Shown piece after piece: positions 47,789-62,425 of a stretch of 64,000 nt of DNA. The stretch is from assembly GCA_964035545.1 (NCBI GenBank), contig OZ037767.1:24509128-24573127 (forward strand), in the 5' to 3' direction. The notes beneath the pieces were generated by a model. The model saw only the letters and a program-made list of their open reading frames with translations, did no database searches and had not been told where the DNA came from. Each line of letters starts with the position of its first letter. Position 1 is the stretch's first letter. A program made the translations under genes and the position numbers. The DNA comes from Bugula neritina (lineage: Eukaryota; Bryozoa; Gymnolaemata; Cheilostomatida; Bugulidae).

Positions 47789-49512
47789 ACACAAGTATTT
47801 AAAGTGGGACAAGACACAAGTAAAGCTATCTCCGTCCCTAACCTTGTGCTGGATAATCTCAGTGTGTCTTCAAAGCTAACAACAATCTAGTCAGCCACTT
47901 TCAGTTAAAGTACCATACGTTAGTCTATCACAGTGACCCTTCCTACCCTAACTACATGGCCAGTGTATTCAGGAAAACTATACAGCCTCATATCACATTA
48001 CTAGTGGCTAACCTTGGCTGAATGGCAGAGTGTTTTACCATGTATTTAACTCTCAATTATGTTACTCAGTAATTTATTAGTGAATCTTCTATCTCAGATC
48101 ATTATGTTGATATTTCCATTCATAATATTGTTATACTAAGTTAACTCTTTGAGTTTGCAACTGAATCTCTACCCTTACAACTCTGACATGCAATTCTATG
48201 AGAATACATTATTCAGTTATTTTATATCATGACTATTTATATTTTTTGTGTTTGGTATAATATATTTATTAAATAACATTATTGTATTACAACATGATGT
48301 TATCACTTTTGTGATTGGGTCACATTCCAGAGGTGCTCAAAGTTTGCTTGAATTTTTGTGAAATATAATTTCAAAAAGTTGAACTTCCAGTATTGATATT
48401 AATTTCGTCTAAAAACATAGCGTATTGGAAATCATTATTAGCAGTGTTTATTTATCATAAAATAATTATCTAAGTTGTTAGAATCACTGAAGATAATTCA
48501 AAATCAATATATATATCTTTTTCATATCTCCTTTAATTAAAACCCCTCCATCTTCTTTTGTGTCTTCTAGTAAGGTGAAACGCTTTGTAAATAATATTCT
48601 TGTATGCATAACTCAGCAATCAATAATATCAGTGTTACGACAATGTGGATAAGTCATGATATAATGACCTCAAAGCAAAAAGTGGGCTACTACAGTAAAC
48701 CAACTACTTCTACACTATACACAACACTATTGCATATACTTCCACTGCAATTAACACGCATTCTAAAAAGGTGAAAAAGTATACATGGCTCATACCTTCT
48801 TTCATTCAAAAGTATAGCGAAAAAAATGCTTTATATATTAAGATGTAATATTTAGGTCAAACTTTTTTTATGTGACACCAGGTTCTTTATCAAAAATTGC
48901 TTTCTGTAAGATTATTTACTATCTTTGCATAATATACATAGTGTACTACGAGTATATACAAGATGTGCATAGAAGATTTCCCACAGCTAGTTTATACATA
49001 CATGATTATAACAGATACAATGTTTCAAATATCAAAAAGATGATGGCCAATGATAGGCGGGTGATCCAGCTATACATAATGCATAGCTGAGTGTTAGGCA
49101 ATGGGAGTTGCATAAACCCTAGTGTGCTAATTAAAATTCTTAGGCTGGGAATAAAGCCTGCACCAGAGTTCTCCCAAGAGACAGAGAATACTAGCTGGTA
49201 GTCTAGTTTACTTGTAGTTGATGGAAGTTGACCTTTTAGTGTTACAACCGCCTGCTTCTCCTTCAGATTAGGCAGTGAAGTAAGAGTATAATCTCAAGCC
49301 AGTCAAAAGTAATGTCTGGGAGTTGGGAGTTTTTCTAAGGATTCATTTTTTGATTACTCTAATATTAATAGCGTGTAGAGATGCCAATGTTCCAAAAACT
49401 AGTTAATATTATGTGCAGAGAAACTAACTAGTCTCAGCCTACAGATAGCTCAAGGTTTTAATTTACAGCAGTTATTTCACTTTAAACTTGGAGCTTGCCT
49501 AGCACAGAGAAT

Positions 49513-49661
<149 letters not shown>

Positions 49662-50417
49662 AGAGAGAAAGTGGCTTATTGTGTAACAGTGTTTTCCTAA
49701 ATTACAGGAATATCTTTCTCCATTTGCTTTTCACATTATAATATATAAAATGCATTAAACAAGGTAAAAAGTAGTATTATGTATCAGGTTTTCATTGTAG
49801 AATTTAGTGTAGCAGTTTACTGCCTAAACTAGAATTAATTTTATTAGCCCTAAACTACTAGTTTTATTTATATTCATTATATATTGGAGAAGCAATGGCC
49901 TAGGATTTAGCAACTTCATTTGTGATGAGCTACAATAGCTCACTATGTTTTTTTAGGTGCATGACATACCAGCCACTATTTAAAGTTTAAACTGTTTACA
50001 AAGTTGCTAACAAGTATAACAGTGATCCTGGTGATGTCCATTAATAATTAATTGTTCATGTAGACTTAAATTTTGAGCAGTCAAACTATTTTTCAAAATT
50101 CAATTGTTATAATTCTAGACTCAGAACTTAAAATAAAATATATGAAGTAGTAGTGAAACCCTCCATTAAACCTGGTGTTACTTTTTAGAGCTTCAAATAG
50201 TAGATTTATTAGTTTTCGAAATGGAAACAATGCGATTTTCATAGGAAAGAGTGGGTGTTACACAATGTTATGTACATGGATGCATAGCTACAGACAATAG
50301 TGTTACGAGGAATAATGCATTGGAATGTCACAGGTCAACGAGCATTAATATTTGTATTTTAATAATACTATACTTGTATCATGGTTACCAAGAATAAATT
50401 CCTTATCATTGTTGTCA

Positions 50418-50423
50418 TTTATT
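50418..50423 (-). promoter_or_regulatory. Candidate poly(A) signal of the 12-exon gene
   Basis: TTTATT on the plus strand, that is AATAAA on the minus strand, about 410 bases after the stop codon. Confidence 0.35.
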
Positions 50424-50834
50424 GTTTAAAAAGAACCAAATTGGAAAATTTCACCTAAAAACCTTCATGCCAATTAGTTACTATAACCGTTGAGCAAATA
50501 ACTATAATGGAAGTTTGCAAATCAAATGCTTTCATTTTCAAAACAATAACATGACAGCGAGTTTGTATTTTTACGAAACAATGATTTTGAAAAAGAGGCT
50601 GTAGAAATATAGAAAAATAGAAACACACTTGTTATTTATGATCTATGCACAATCTTTGTAAAATACTAATAATAATATAAAAGACTGTTAAAAAGACTAA
50701 CAATAGACATGCATTTAATATCAGATTGAGCAGCTAGAAAAAGTTGATACAAAAATAAGTGAAACTCGTTGCTTTTACCCATTTAAAAATGTTCGCAACA
50801 AAAAACTCTTCGTTTTAACCATCGGTCCACCATT

Positions 50835-53800
50835 TTACAGGATGGTGCAACAGCTGGACTCTTGGGTAAACACTACTGGCGGAGGACAACCAATAACCTG
50901 TAGGGGTGGCTCTTGACACGCCCCATTTAGATAAAGTCTAAAACATCACAAAACATACAAATTATCAAAACCTTTTGGTAAAACTTAGTGTTTAGTATAA
51001 TTGTGACAGAATTATTCTATCGGAATTACCTGATGCCAGACACGAATTGATTTGCCGACACATTATGTGACATGCTGCCTTCATCTAATGGTAGTTTACT
51101 GTAGAGGTTAGTGGGTATAGTCACACTCTCTGCACAGAGAATGTTCTTTTCTGGATAAATATACAAATACATAACATATAATACAGAATATATATATTAC
51201 AGAACATATAATATAATACAGTAAATCTTCTTTGTAAGTTTTGATATCTCTCCTAGTTAGTAAATAAATGCAGTTGTAACAGTCTCATTATGCTGTCATA
51301 TATTCATACATAATAATATATTGTATGATTAGATATGATAATTATCAGCATGCGTTTGGGATGACCATTATATAGATTATAAACAATACACCCTAATACT
51401 ATCTATACTATAGTATTATGCACAATACTAATTTCCAAACATCATACTATGTATCACACACAGTACTCGAACTACCTTCAATTTCTTTGTAGATATATTA
51501 TACTTTGAGATGCAAAACTACAAGCATGTCTGACCACCAAATGAAAAGAAATTTTCACAAATTTTAAATGCAGTCAAGAACTGTATAAAATTACAATCTT
51601 TAGTTCTCGTAAGCATTTGCACCTGAGACAGCTTGGAGACATAAATTAACACAATATTCAGTGCTCAAAACTATCATAGGCGTTCAAATTATTCTAAGGG
51701 AGGTAGGCTAATTTATTTGATTTATGGGTAAAATTAGCCTTCATCACATTTTATTTTAGCTCCGTTTAAAATAAATCTTCATTTAGCTACATACAATACG
51801 GTTTCAGTGTTGCAAATTCCAACACAGTGCAGTGGAAGTCGGTATGATATCAGACGTTAGTAAGTTGCACAATATGCAATAATGCTAAACAAAAACATGT
51901 AAACAACAAATTGTAACGGCTAAATATCTCTTCTATTTTCTGCCTTTCAGTCTGATGACATCATAGCTTTAACTTGTTACTTCACCAGAATTATTGCGAC
52001 AATAAAGTTAATATACATGAAAGCTCTCAGTTGCAGAGGAATCAGTTTCGTAATTATGCAGCAACAGGGCAAAATATGATACACACTATTTGTGAATTCT
52101 TCAGTGACATTGCATCAATGCTAACCATGCAACTAGTACAACACTGTAAGGCAGTAATGATTCTTCTAGAAATATTGAGCAGAGTTGATATGCAGATAAC
52201 TTCGGCTAAAGATGAAAAGGTAGAGAGTGTCATAAAAATATGACATCACCAATAACTTTACATCTTTCATCATTCAACGTAATGTAAAATATCAATAATC
52301 AATATTCAAGTCAAGATCGAGACTAAAGAACTTACGAATTTCATAACATTGATAATAAGCAATGACAGGCAAGTTTTAACCAATAATAACACTTATTGTG
52401 TACATTATGAACACCCAGACAATGAAATCTCAATAATAGGGTATAAATTTCTATAAATAAATTACATACAATAAAAAATTGAGCACAAAAGTTAATTAAG
52501 CAGCTTAACACTGCCATTGCGCAATGCTTCCTGTGAATGAAATTGAGTGCACAATATTGTTCAAATAGAGGAGCACATGGCAATACTTGTGTACTTATAT
52601 AAGAGCTTGCATAATCACAAAAGAGATCATACATACAAATGTAGATGCAAAAGTTTTGCTATATTACATGGATATTTTATAGCATTTACATATGTAATAT
52701 AAACTTATATGAGTACATATTTACTTATAATATTTACTATAGATGTTAAGAAAGAAGAAACTTATTTTAACAAAATACAAAATATTTTAGACACTAAAAC
52801 CTACCAGAGAAAGGAAGAATGGCTTCGTTGTAGTTTACCCATCTGTCCAATCTCATAAGATTATCAACTGGGTTTTCATACTGCAAACACAAGAGATTAC
52901 AAACTAAGCAAATGACTTTTAATTTAGGTTTCAAAGCTACATGTTCCTAAACATAATTTTTTTATGTACTATACAACAGTTTTAAAAGTTTATAACACAT
53001 CTACTTCATACATTTTCATATAACAATTTGCATAAATATAAAAAATAAAATGCAATCATAATAGACCATGGTAACCACGGTTACATTCTAATTGATTTTT
53101 TACAAACCGTTTGTGGTGTGAGTCTGTAAGGAGCAAATGTCCTTGAAAGCAAACACTGAGAGGCTTGTGCTGAGGCACCCTCTTCCAACACATAGTAGAC
53201 TCTGAGAAACATGGCTTTCTTGTTGCCATACATGGAGGAGAATATGCGAGAGGACACCATCTGGTTCAGGTGAGAGTGGACCACCGGGCGGCTGTTCATT
53301 CCTGCAAATGTTGGTAACTTTATAGACACAGATTCATTCAAACACGGCAGAAGGATTATCAATGCTGACAGAAATGAAAGCGATGGTAAAATGTTGTTCT
53401 TAGGACAGGATTTGGTAATCATACCCAAAGGTAAATCACATTAAAACCTCAATTTTATCTTTAATTATATCTAGCTTTTTTTAAATTCATGTAATACAAA
53501 ATAAAGACAATACTGGGCATATATTGATACAGTCCAACTAATTCTGAGCTTGCAAGAAAATTTGAGCTTGCAAGGAAATTATTGAATAATATTCGTATAT
53601 ATTTTTGGAATATGTTGTTTTTACAAAATAATACATTTGTTTAAAATCTTGAATTTTTTGGCAGTCACAAACCCTAACATTTACTTCATCTGTTTGACCT
53701 GTGGAGTATTTTTTGTAAACATGCTAATTAGCAATAATTATAATTTATATAATTTGTGTCCAAAGGGGTGTTTAAACAGAATATAACTGATTGTAAAATG

Positions 53801-56800
53801 ATGAAATTCTTTACCAAGATTACTAATGCATCTATATTTGACATTAGGGCATTAATATGTTAAACTTTTCTGAACGAAAAACGTGATGCTAAACGCAAAG
53901 CATAGGAATATATCAGCATAATGTGACGTGAGAAGGGATTATGGGACTGCTTACGGCAATGGCAAATGTCACACGCACCAAAATCAAACATTAAAAACCA
54001 GCATAGCACTATTTGTTAGTTTACAAAAATAAATTTAGGATCTACACCAAAAAAATCTGATTTAGCACATACTATAGACATGCTGCAGATAAGTTAATTA
54101 TTCTGCTACAATCTACTAGCTGTACATCTTCAAGAAAAACAATGCTAAATTTATGTGTTATTAATTCCCTTGGCAACTGCATACAACAACACTAATGACG
54201 GCAAAGTGGGCTGTCTAGCTAGTCTCATTGATTTGCTGACTGCATCAATTTGACAGAGTTTAGATTGCCAGGGCAGCTACACAGGCTGACTCACGTGGAA
54301 AAGGAGGATCCATCATCACACTAGCCTCCATACTCTGTATGTTAGTCACTCTCTTATCCTGAAATTCACACAATTTATGCTAAAAATCTTGATGTAGTAT
54401 CGCTGACTTAAAGTGCACATGGTGAGATCTAAATATAAACCAAATGTGACCACTTTGTTTTAATCCCTAGATGTTAATAAATAACCACCTACGACAATTC
54501 GTCACGGTTTCTATCTAACTGTCCCACGACATTTGCCATGACGTGGGTGATAGAAAACAACAACATCCAAATCTGTTACTATGAAAACACAAATTATTGA
54601 TGATTGAAGGGAGATAGACTAAGTACCTGCTGGGACTGGACCCACTGGGAAACTTTGTAAAAAGTGTCCGGAAATGAGGCAAATTTGGGTGCTTGCGGAT
54701 TCCCAGGGTTTACCATCATTGTAGGGATGAAATCCTTCCATCCTAAAATGAATGTGTCTGTGTGAAGTGTATAACAGGTGTTTGTATTACCATAACGTTT
54801 TCATAAATTATTCTCTTTTACCAAATTCAAACTAGGTGAACTTTGTTATAACCGTAAAGTAACTGCATGCACGAAAATTTATAGTAAAACATGAATGCAC
54901 CAAAAAAGCAGTACAACTTGTCTCAAGGGTCAAGGGGTCAGCCGTTAAACTGGCCATTAGGAGGCTTGGGAGCTTAGACTATACATCATGGAATATGATA
55001 TTGTACTACACATAGCCTAATCTGTTGCACTAAAGACAGTATATAGGTAAATAACAGTGAGCTAACATAGTATCATACTCTACTACACTATAGCCTAATA
55101 AATCACACTGCATTGCATTCTATTACGTTGTATTACAGAGGTTATATAATGACAACACAATATATGTGTAGTGAAAACAGTGCCCAAGATTCACCCATAA
55201 ATGCTGGTAAAGTATTTTTGCTAAATGACAAACTACTAGTTATTTTTACCTGTTATTATTTTCACTTTGACATTTACCTAAACTAACAGGTTGATTCACC
55301 TAGATATATATTGAGCTCTAAACAGTGTGATATGTGGCTACTAGAGTCATGACTTAATAAATTAATTATAAGTATTATTACACTCTGCTATGGGGATATG
55401 GGAATAGATGAACTATAACAGACACTTGGTGCATATATCTACATATAATTATGTGTGAACAATATTTTACAAACATTGTAAACAACTTTTATAATATTTT
55501 TTCCAGCCTGTTGATTATATAAATTAGCCTTCACTACATATTTCTAGACTCAAGAATTTATAAACATAATGATCACCAAGTAAACTAAAATACGTAGAAA
55601 AAGAGTGTTTTGACCAAATAATTTGTTAAACACTTAGAAAGGCTATTAAATTGAAAAAAACCTCAACTAAAGGTAATTTTTTTGTATAGTGTATCTTCAG
55701 ATTTTACTTGTTATGATATAAAACTTTATTATTTCAAAAAGACAAAGAATTATGAAAAACTATTACTTATTTTATTATTGCATTCTAGCAGCCAAGCGAT
55801 GTATCTACCAGCAAACCAAAGAGGGTGAATCACATAACCTATGATTAGAGAAGAGAAGATAACTTAGGAATTCACACGAATAATTTAACCTTTTGTTCAT
55901 TAAAGGTTGGAGGAGCATTGGAAGCTTTTCCATTTTACAACCAACCATGTATATCACTACTTTTTCATTAGGTATGTGACTGAATTTTCATTCCAGAGAC
56001 AGTTGCATCGAATATAACCGCAACCATAAGTTGCATCCAATCTGCATAATGCTGAGCAATAGAAGCACAGTGTATAGCTCATGTGCATATATCTCAATAA
56101 AACAGCAGTCTGCTATAATTATTGGCTATACATGTAGATTTCTACCCCTCTACAGTTATGGCAATATAACAACAATAATGAGCAGCTGGTATGTAATGAT
56201 TGGTGGACTAATGGAATAAAAAGAACTATACCTATTTTATTTTTATGTTACCCAAAAATCAACTATAGTAACAACACCATTCTAACCGCACCCCTTTAAG
56301 TGTATGTTTCTTTTAATCGAAATTCTGAATTATTTTAGAGTTGGAAATTAAATTAAAGCACCAAGTTAATCCCATTTCTTCTCAGATATTACTCAACATG
56401 CAGCTAAAACTGTTGTGACTACAAAAAAATTATTCTCAGCATTGGTTAGCAACCTGATCTCTATTGCAAAAGAATTTCGGCAACAAAATAACTGTTTGTA
56501 CACTTGCACAGTTGAAAAATTTGTATGCCTTACAAATTAAATTTCAAATTCATTGCATCTGGAAACCATTAAGAGACTGAAAAAGGTCACTATTTTATGT
56601 CAGGGTAGGGTAAAAAATCATGATTTAAAATTTAAAATTGACGATATCAAAATAAATTCAATATAACCAGAATAAACATAGCCTATTTGTAATACATAGT
56701 CAATTATAATATGTAGCTTTATCAAGCAAAAAACAAAGGCTATAGCAAATTTAATATGGCGCGGGTGTGTTTTTCCACTGTGGAATATTGCATAAGTATT

Positions 56801-59800
56801 TGTCATCAAGTACTTGGCTTTATGCCCACGGGACTAGACTATAGCTACCTGGAGAGAAGTAACTAGAATAAATACCAACTGCGGCTCCATTATGCATCGC
56901 AGAAAAATATCACAAAACATCAAGCAAAAATTTGCTTTTCAAAACCAAAGCTTTCAACATTCATAAAGTTTTAAGACTTAATTGACCCACCTATAACTAA
57001 TCAATATTAGCAATGACTTGTTTCAATACCTAACAGAAACAGATAATTAAAAGTCAGAAAAATATTTTGTTGTTTACCACTTTATTTATATAAATACTTA
57101 TATTTCGAATACCACTGTATATATCTTCAGAGTTAATTGACTTTGAAGATAGATACAGTGGTGTCCGAAAGATAAGTTTACTTTGTTTATTAAAGCTAAA
57201 ATGGAGCAGTAAACGAAAACATCCTCTCCTTTATTTATTTTTAATGAAGTATTACTATCCCTCAGGATATATCAAAACGGATAACTCCATTTTATTCCAT
57301 GAATGACTACATTTAGCCTACAAAATTCCTATATTTTTCTAAATTTAAAAATTATTTCAAAGAATTGAAATTACTTTGTTTATAATTTAGTTTGAGCAAA
57401 CTTGGTAATGCACTTAAGCTTTGTAAATTTGTTATGTGATGGTGAGTGTACCCATCTTTTATTATGTTGAAATATTTCATAGAATTTGGGTCAATAACGT
57501 CTACTAATAGTCAAATGTCGGCCATGACGCTCAAGTTATTGAGTGGCTACAAGAGTAGGCATAGAAACTGTGAATCAATAGCATTTCCTGTCGTGTCCCA
57601 CAGAGAAAAGACTATGCCCACCATGTTGAATGTGGCCAGAGTTCTGACATAATTATTGAAGAAATTTAAAGCCACATTGATTACTGGTTGAGATGATTGT
57701 CTCCAATGGCGTATCATTTTACTTCAACATATATAATCAAATGTTATTTTAACATAAATTTCACTTACAATACTGCAAAGTGTTTAATAACTGCCCCATA
57801 AAGGACCGATGAGAACATATGAAGGGCCAGGAGATAAAATAAATTTAATGTCAGTTATGACTTTTGCAAAGTTACAAACCAATTAAATATATAATAATAT
57901 ATTTCAGCTAGAATCAAGTTCTATGAATCAACAATTAGAAACCTAAACCAGAATAAATAGCATGTTAGTAATAAGCTCGTTAAATAATAACCTTTTAAGA
58001 TATTACATCAGAAATGGAGTGTCTAACAGTAACAGAATAAGTAGTTTTCTACTGCATTTGAAAACCGCCCATGATTAGACTTTGTAAGCTTTATCCATTT
58101 AAAGTTAATATTATAATGAAAAACATGAGCAGGAGTTTACTGCCCTTCAGACCAAAGAAAGACGATTCTTAACTGCGCATCATTCACTATAATGTATAAA
58201 AATAACCCAATTTTAAACTACTAAATCTGAACAGTAGATCTTACAGCTTCTAGTAATGCATTTAGGTGAAGAAACTTTTCTGGATCTACTCTCCTTAACA
58301 AGAGAACAGATTTTAAAAGATTTACACTTTGTGCAGAGGTTTGCAATAACAATAATTGTTACAAGAAATAGGTTATCAACATATAAGTACAGCCTCAAAT
58401 GACTTTAAATAGGATCAACTCTATGCAATGCCTGATAGCTTATCACTAATTACACAAAGTTCCTTCAAAGTGTAGAAATTAGAATCAGTGCCTCACCTAT
58501 CTGCTGATTGGTCGATTCTCCTTCAAGATAAAGTATCCTGGTGTAATAGACAAAGCAGGTGGTCACCATCTCACCTTCTGTCCAGTAGAGCGTATCAGGG
58601 TCAAGGTTAGTTATCATAGACATGGAGTCTGTTACTTTCTTTTTAATGCTTTCTACTCTCAATATTTTACCTGCATATAGCATAGACATTATAATGTATC
58701 GCATATAGCATAGACATTATACTGTATAGCATAGCTTATAGTGCACAACACTGTATAGCACAGTTTAAAGACATTATATACTGTAATATATAGTTTATAG
58801 AGCAATATTGGCTAAAATTATATTACAAATCTCGTAATTTTTTCAATATCTCTACAATATTATTTGGTTACTAGCTATGAGGCATCAATTAGTGGCTAAA
58901 GCTGTCAACTTGTAACATTATTTTGCATCACGAGGTTAGACAATGGCCATTATACACCCTGACTACTGCAGCAGGACAGAAAGCTGTGTCATATTTATTA
59001 ACTGGTAGAGTTATAATTTGGTTACTTCCTTTAGAGGAAAATATGTTTAGATCCCACTTTCTTTTTATACTTTGCACAACGTTGGACAAATTATAGTTTT
59101 TAGAAAGGTTTTCAATCTTATTCAGTTATGTGGTCTTAGATAGCAGTTAAGGGCCAGACGGCTAATTTAATTATAGCCTTTATAAATACCTCAGAGATAG
59201 AGGAATATCTTAGAAAATGTTGGTTATTTACTACGGCAAGCATAACAGTCTAATCTTAAATTCAAAAGACCAGCCTTACATTGAGTAGCTTTATTGCTAA
59301 CTAAAATATTTGTATTAAAAAACAATTTTACAGCAAATAGCAAATTGAAACACATTTCACAGTTTTCAAAGCCTACCTGGTAAAGGACTGTTTGCGAGAT
59401 TTTCGTTGAGTTTCTTTAAAGACTGTGATTCATCTAAAAAGCTTGGCATCTCCGGGTTGTACCCCTGGAATCCCATTCCATGCCTGCTGGTCTGAAACAG
59501 TTTCCACACTCAACGTTAAGCAGTTGATTTACAGTAATACTTCGAATAACCTACCCCTCCCCCCCCCCCCCCCGGTTAGAAACTTTGCTCAGCTTATAGT
59601 AACTAAAATGTGAGACATTTTCTATTATAGAAACTATATGTTAAAAATAGACTATAGCTATGCTAAAAATAAACTACAGTGATGAGATGACTATGTTACA
59701 ACTATTTTGCAAGTATAAGTTTGACTGAAGTTCATAGATATGTTTATTTATATTTTAAGGAAATTTATAAGAAGCAATAATCTGCACAGCCTTTGAGATA

Positions 59801-62425
59801 ATAATATATAATATATACATATTCAGCAATATGTTTATAATCTATAGGTAGAGAAGTGCATGGAGATGGCCTTTGAGCCAAAGCAACATATTTTATATAT
59901 CATGTGGAGTAACATATACAATAATGAATAATATTTAATGCTTACAGAAATTGTGATTGACAATGATTTCTTTTTTTCTGGCATATGAGCAAGAGTCTTG
60001 ATTACTTGTGGTTGTTCAGGAATCTGATCATGAACTTTCTTTATCCAACACCTGCAAATTGCATACTATACTCTCAATCATACACACAGCAGATGGTACA
60101 ATTTAGGTTTTAACATTCTCATATAGCCAGCTGTAATCCTGCATGGGTAATCACTACACAACTTAGATTTTAATATATTCCATGAGTCACGTATGAACTT
60201 TCACTTGCGTCGATAATTGTTAAATTTAACTAACCCTAAAACAGCTAACAGTGTTCCACAAATTTTTACTTAGTTACAGAGTATACAATAACAATCGTAT
60301 TAACAAATAGATTTACATGTAAGGTTGCCCCACAGTACTAGTCAAACAATTCATTACAAAATTACATAGACATTTTTACCAGGTGGCGTCATGTAGATCT
60401 AAATTCTTACAATATCTCTACTAGTGTAATAACTGGCATAACACATGCACAAAAGTTTCCTAATTATACAAGCCTTTTATGGCTAATGCAAGATAGCACA
60501 ACTCTGAAAAAATGCTTCATTTAAATTAATTGAATCAGATGAGGTAACTTAAAACTTAGCCGTTTTAAAATGTTAAACAAGAATGTAATGCCAATCTCCT
60601 AAACTCTAAAGTAGTGAACACTAACCCAAAAGTCAAACACAATTGAATATACCTCAAGATGGTAACCCAATCCCTTCCATTGTTCAAAGCAAGCCGGTGA
60701 ACACTTCGTTCTCTGCAAATATTGCCCTTCTGGACAGGCAGTGTTACAGATTCACACGATAGTAGAAGATAACTCCTGTTTACTGAAAGCCAGGAGTTTG
60801 CCTTTTCTATCAATTCTCTGTTGGAATTAAAACATACAATCATGGCAATTAAAATGGCATTAAAATGTGTCTGTGCACCATTGCTGAGTAGACACTTTTT
60901 TACAAGACAAAATTAAACCAGCAAAAATACCTCTGCAAGTTTTATTGCTCAATTTGTAAATCTTGTTACCTATTCTGATCATCATTATAACAACATACTT
61001 TTATTCAAAATTATTGTATATTGTTGCCAATTGAAAATAATAGTTGAATGTGACATAACACTGTTCATTATAACTTCTTATTATCACCATGACCTGACTT
61101 GAACCCAAAAGCCCATGGAGAGAAAAAGAAAAGCAGTGTTTAAACTTGATAAAGAAAAAATATTTCTTTGTTAACTAGCATTATCAAAATTTTTGTTCTT
61201 TAAAATCTATTATGTGATACAAAAACAGATAATCATTTCTTTTAGTATACACAATACAGAGAGACTTTTAGCTTGCTTACGGATACTTGCTGTTAAGTCC
61301 ATCAGGGCAAAAGTCCACATAAGTATATATTGGATGTGATTGAGTGCTGAATGAACCTTGTGCAGCTTGGACTCCAGAAAAAACCTGCGATAATTGAAAA
61401 TAAAAGTTGAAAAAAGTTACAATGTAAAATGTTATATCATTGAATGTAAACTTAGAGATTTAAGCAAACTGTTTAACTGTACTTATAATTTTCATCTACT
61501 TTAAATTTTTAAATATTTTTTTGTACACTGTAATCTGAATTCTGAAGCATGGGCTGCAATGTAGGACTTATATATGAAAATACTATTTATAAAATAAATA
61601 TTAATTATACCGCATAACCTGTATAAAAATAATAAAACTGAAAGCATTATACACATATGAAAGGCATACCTTCTTGCAGTTAAATTAAAAAAATATTTTA
61701 AAATATTGTTGACCCATTTTGAAATAGGTAGGCATGAGGGCTTGACAAAGAAATTCATATCAAAAATTATCTGAAAGATTTTAACAACCAATATAATTTT
61801 TAGCAAAAGTATAATGTTAACATAATCAATTTGTACAACACTGCATTTAATAATTTTCCAATTAAAGCAACTTGAACTGCCAAAAACTAAGTTACAAATG
61901 TAAATACAACTTTTTCTATAACACCACATCATACAAAAAGAGCCGTCTTATCTTGATCACATTGTCTGAGTCCTTGTTGATAATTTTTATGCAAATCTAG
62001 AATTTATCAAACTTGGTATTGTGGTACATTTGCATTTTAAATCCATGTCTTTTGGTTTGACACAATGCTAGTAGTAGTACTAGTAGTAGTAGTAGTAGTA
62101 CTAGTAGTAGGAGAATGGTGCTGCTTTTACACGGTTTAGTTTCAGTTTGTATAAAATTACATTAGTTTAATAGACAAATACAATCAACTTAAAATCTTAA
62201 TTGCCTAACTAATATAAGACCAAGTTTCGGTAAAAGAATATCAGAATGACAAATGATGATATTGATTGTCATAGTCATAGTGATCAATGATCATCAACTC
62301 AAGTTGAACTTGATGCGTAGACGACTCACTTCATTATACGATGGTGGTGGAGGCAACGGAAAATTGAAAGTATCACCATTGTGGTGACTAACTTCTACAT
62401 CGCAAGTTATTTCACTTTTCTCCAT
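50835..62425 (-). CDS. Unrecognised 477-residue protein with N-terminal PPxY motif and C-terminal CaaX box (12 exons)
   Basis: Minus-strand exons: 62425-62330, 61384-61281, 60817-60653, 60051-59946, 59491-59377, 58670-58497, 54742-54627, 54358-54295, 53301-53108, 52880-52805, 51150-51030, 50937-50835. All have GT-AG borders and phases join without a stop to exactly 478 codons. Residues 25-30 are PPPPSY, containing a PPxY motif (27-30) that could bind WW domains such as those of Nedd4-type ligases. The body is mixed alpha/beta-like, with YTYVDFCPDGLNSKYPELIE, PLPGKILRVESIKKKVTDSM and NPQAPKFASFPDTFYKVSQW. The protein ends SSCCTIL: CTIL is a CaaX box with Leu, favouring geranylgeranylation, and the neighbouring Cys could be palmitoylated. 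No signal peptide or transmembrane segment is seen, so a cytosolic, membrane-tethered protein is inferred. I cannot name the family. Confidence 0.87.
56001..56071. mobile_element. Fragment of the GCATAATGC element
   Basis: AGTTGCATCGAAT through TGCATAATGCTGAGCAATAG matches the right half of the element at 40963-41098 (AGTTGCATCGAATGAAATCG to CGCATAATGCGCAGTCATGG). It lies in intron 6 of the 12-exon gene. Confidence 0.4.
57096..57177. repeat. 82-bp hairpin with 34-bp arms
   Basis: The left arm (from ACTTATATTTCG) and right arm (to CGAAAGATAAGT) are complementary over 34 bases with about five mismatches around a 14-base centre, AGAGTTAATTGACT-like. It sits in intron 6 of the 12-exon gene. The size and loop suit either a tiny foldback element or a microRNA precursor. 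Confidence 0.75.
59554..59573. repeat. Poly-C tract
   Basis: A run of C's (CTCC followed by about 15 C) about 60 bases upstream, on the minus strand, of the exon 5 acceptor of the 12-exon gene. On the coding strand it is poly-G within intron 4. Confidence 0.9.
62070..62110. repeat. AGT trinucleotide microsatellite
   Basis: About 13 TAG/AGT units with two ACT interruptions, in intron 1 of the 12-exon gene. Confidence 0.9.

Noticed and set aside
53302-53428. Extension MGMITKSCPKNNILPS upstream of exon 9 of the 12-exon gene
   Set aside because: It is intron sequence before the TTTGCAG acceptor; exon 8 joins in frame at 53301.
61501-61932. 143-codon minus-strand open frame
   Set aside because: It lies within intron 1 of the 12-exon gene, is built from AT-rich Ile/Phe/Tyr codons and has no homology to neighbours.
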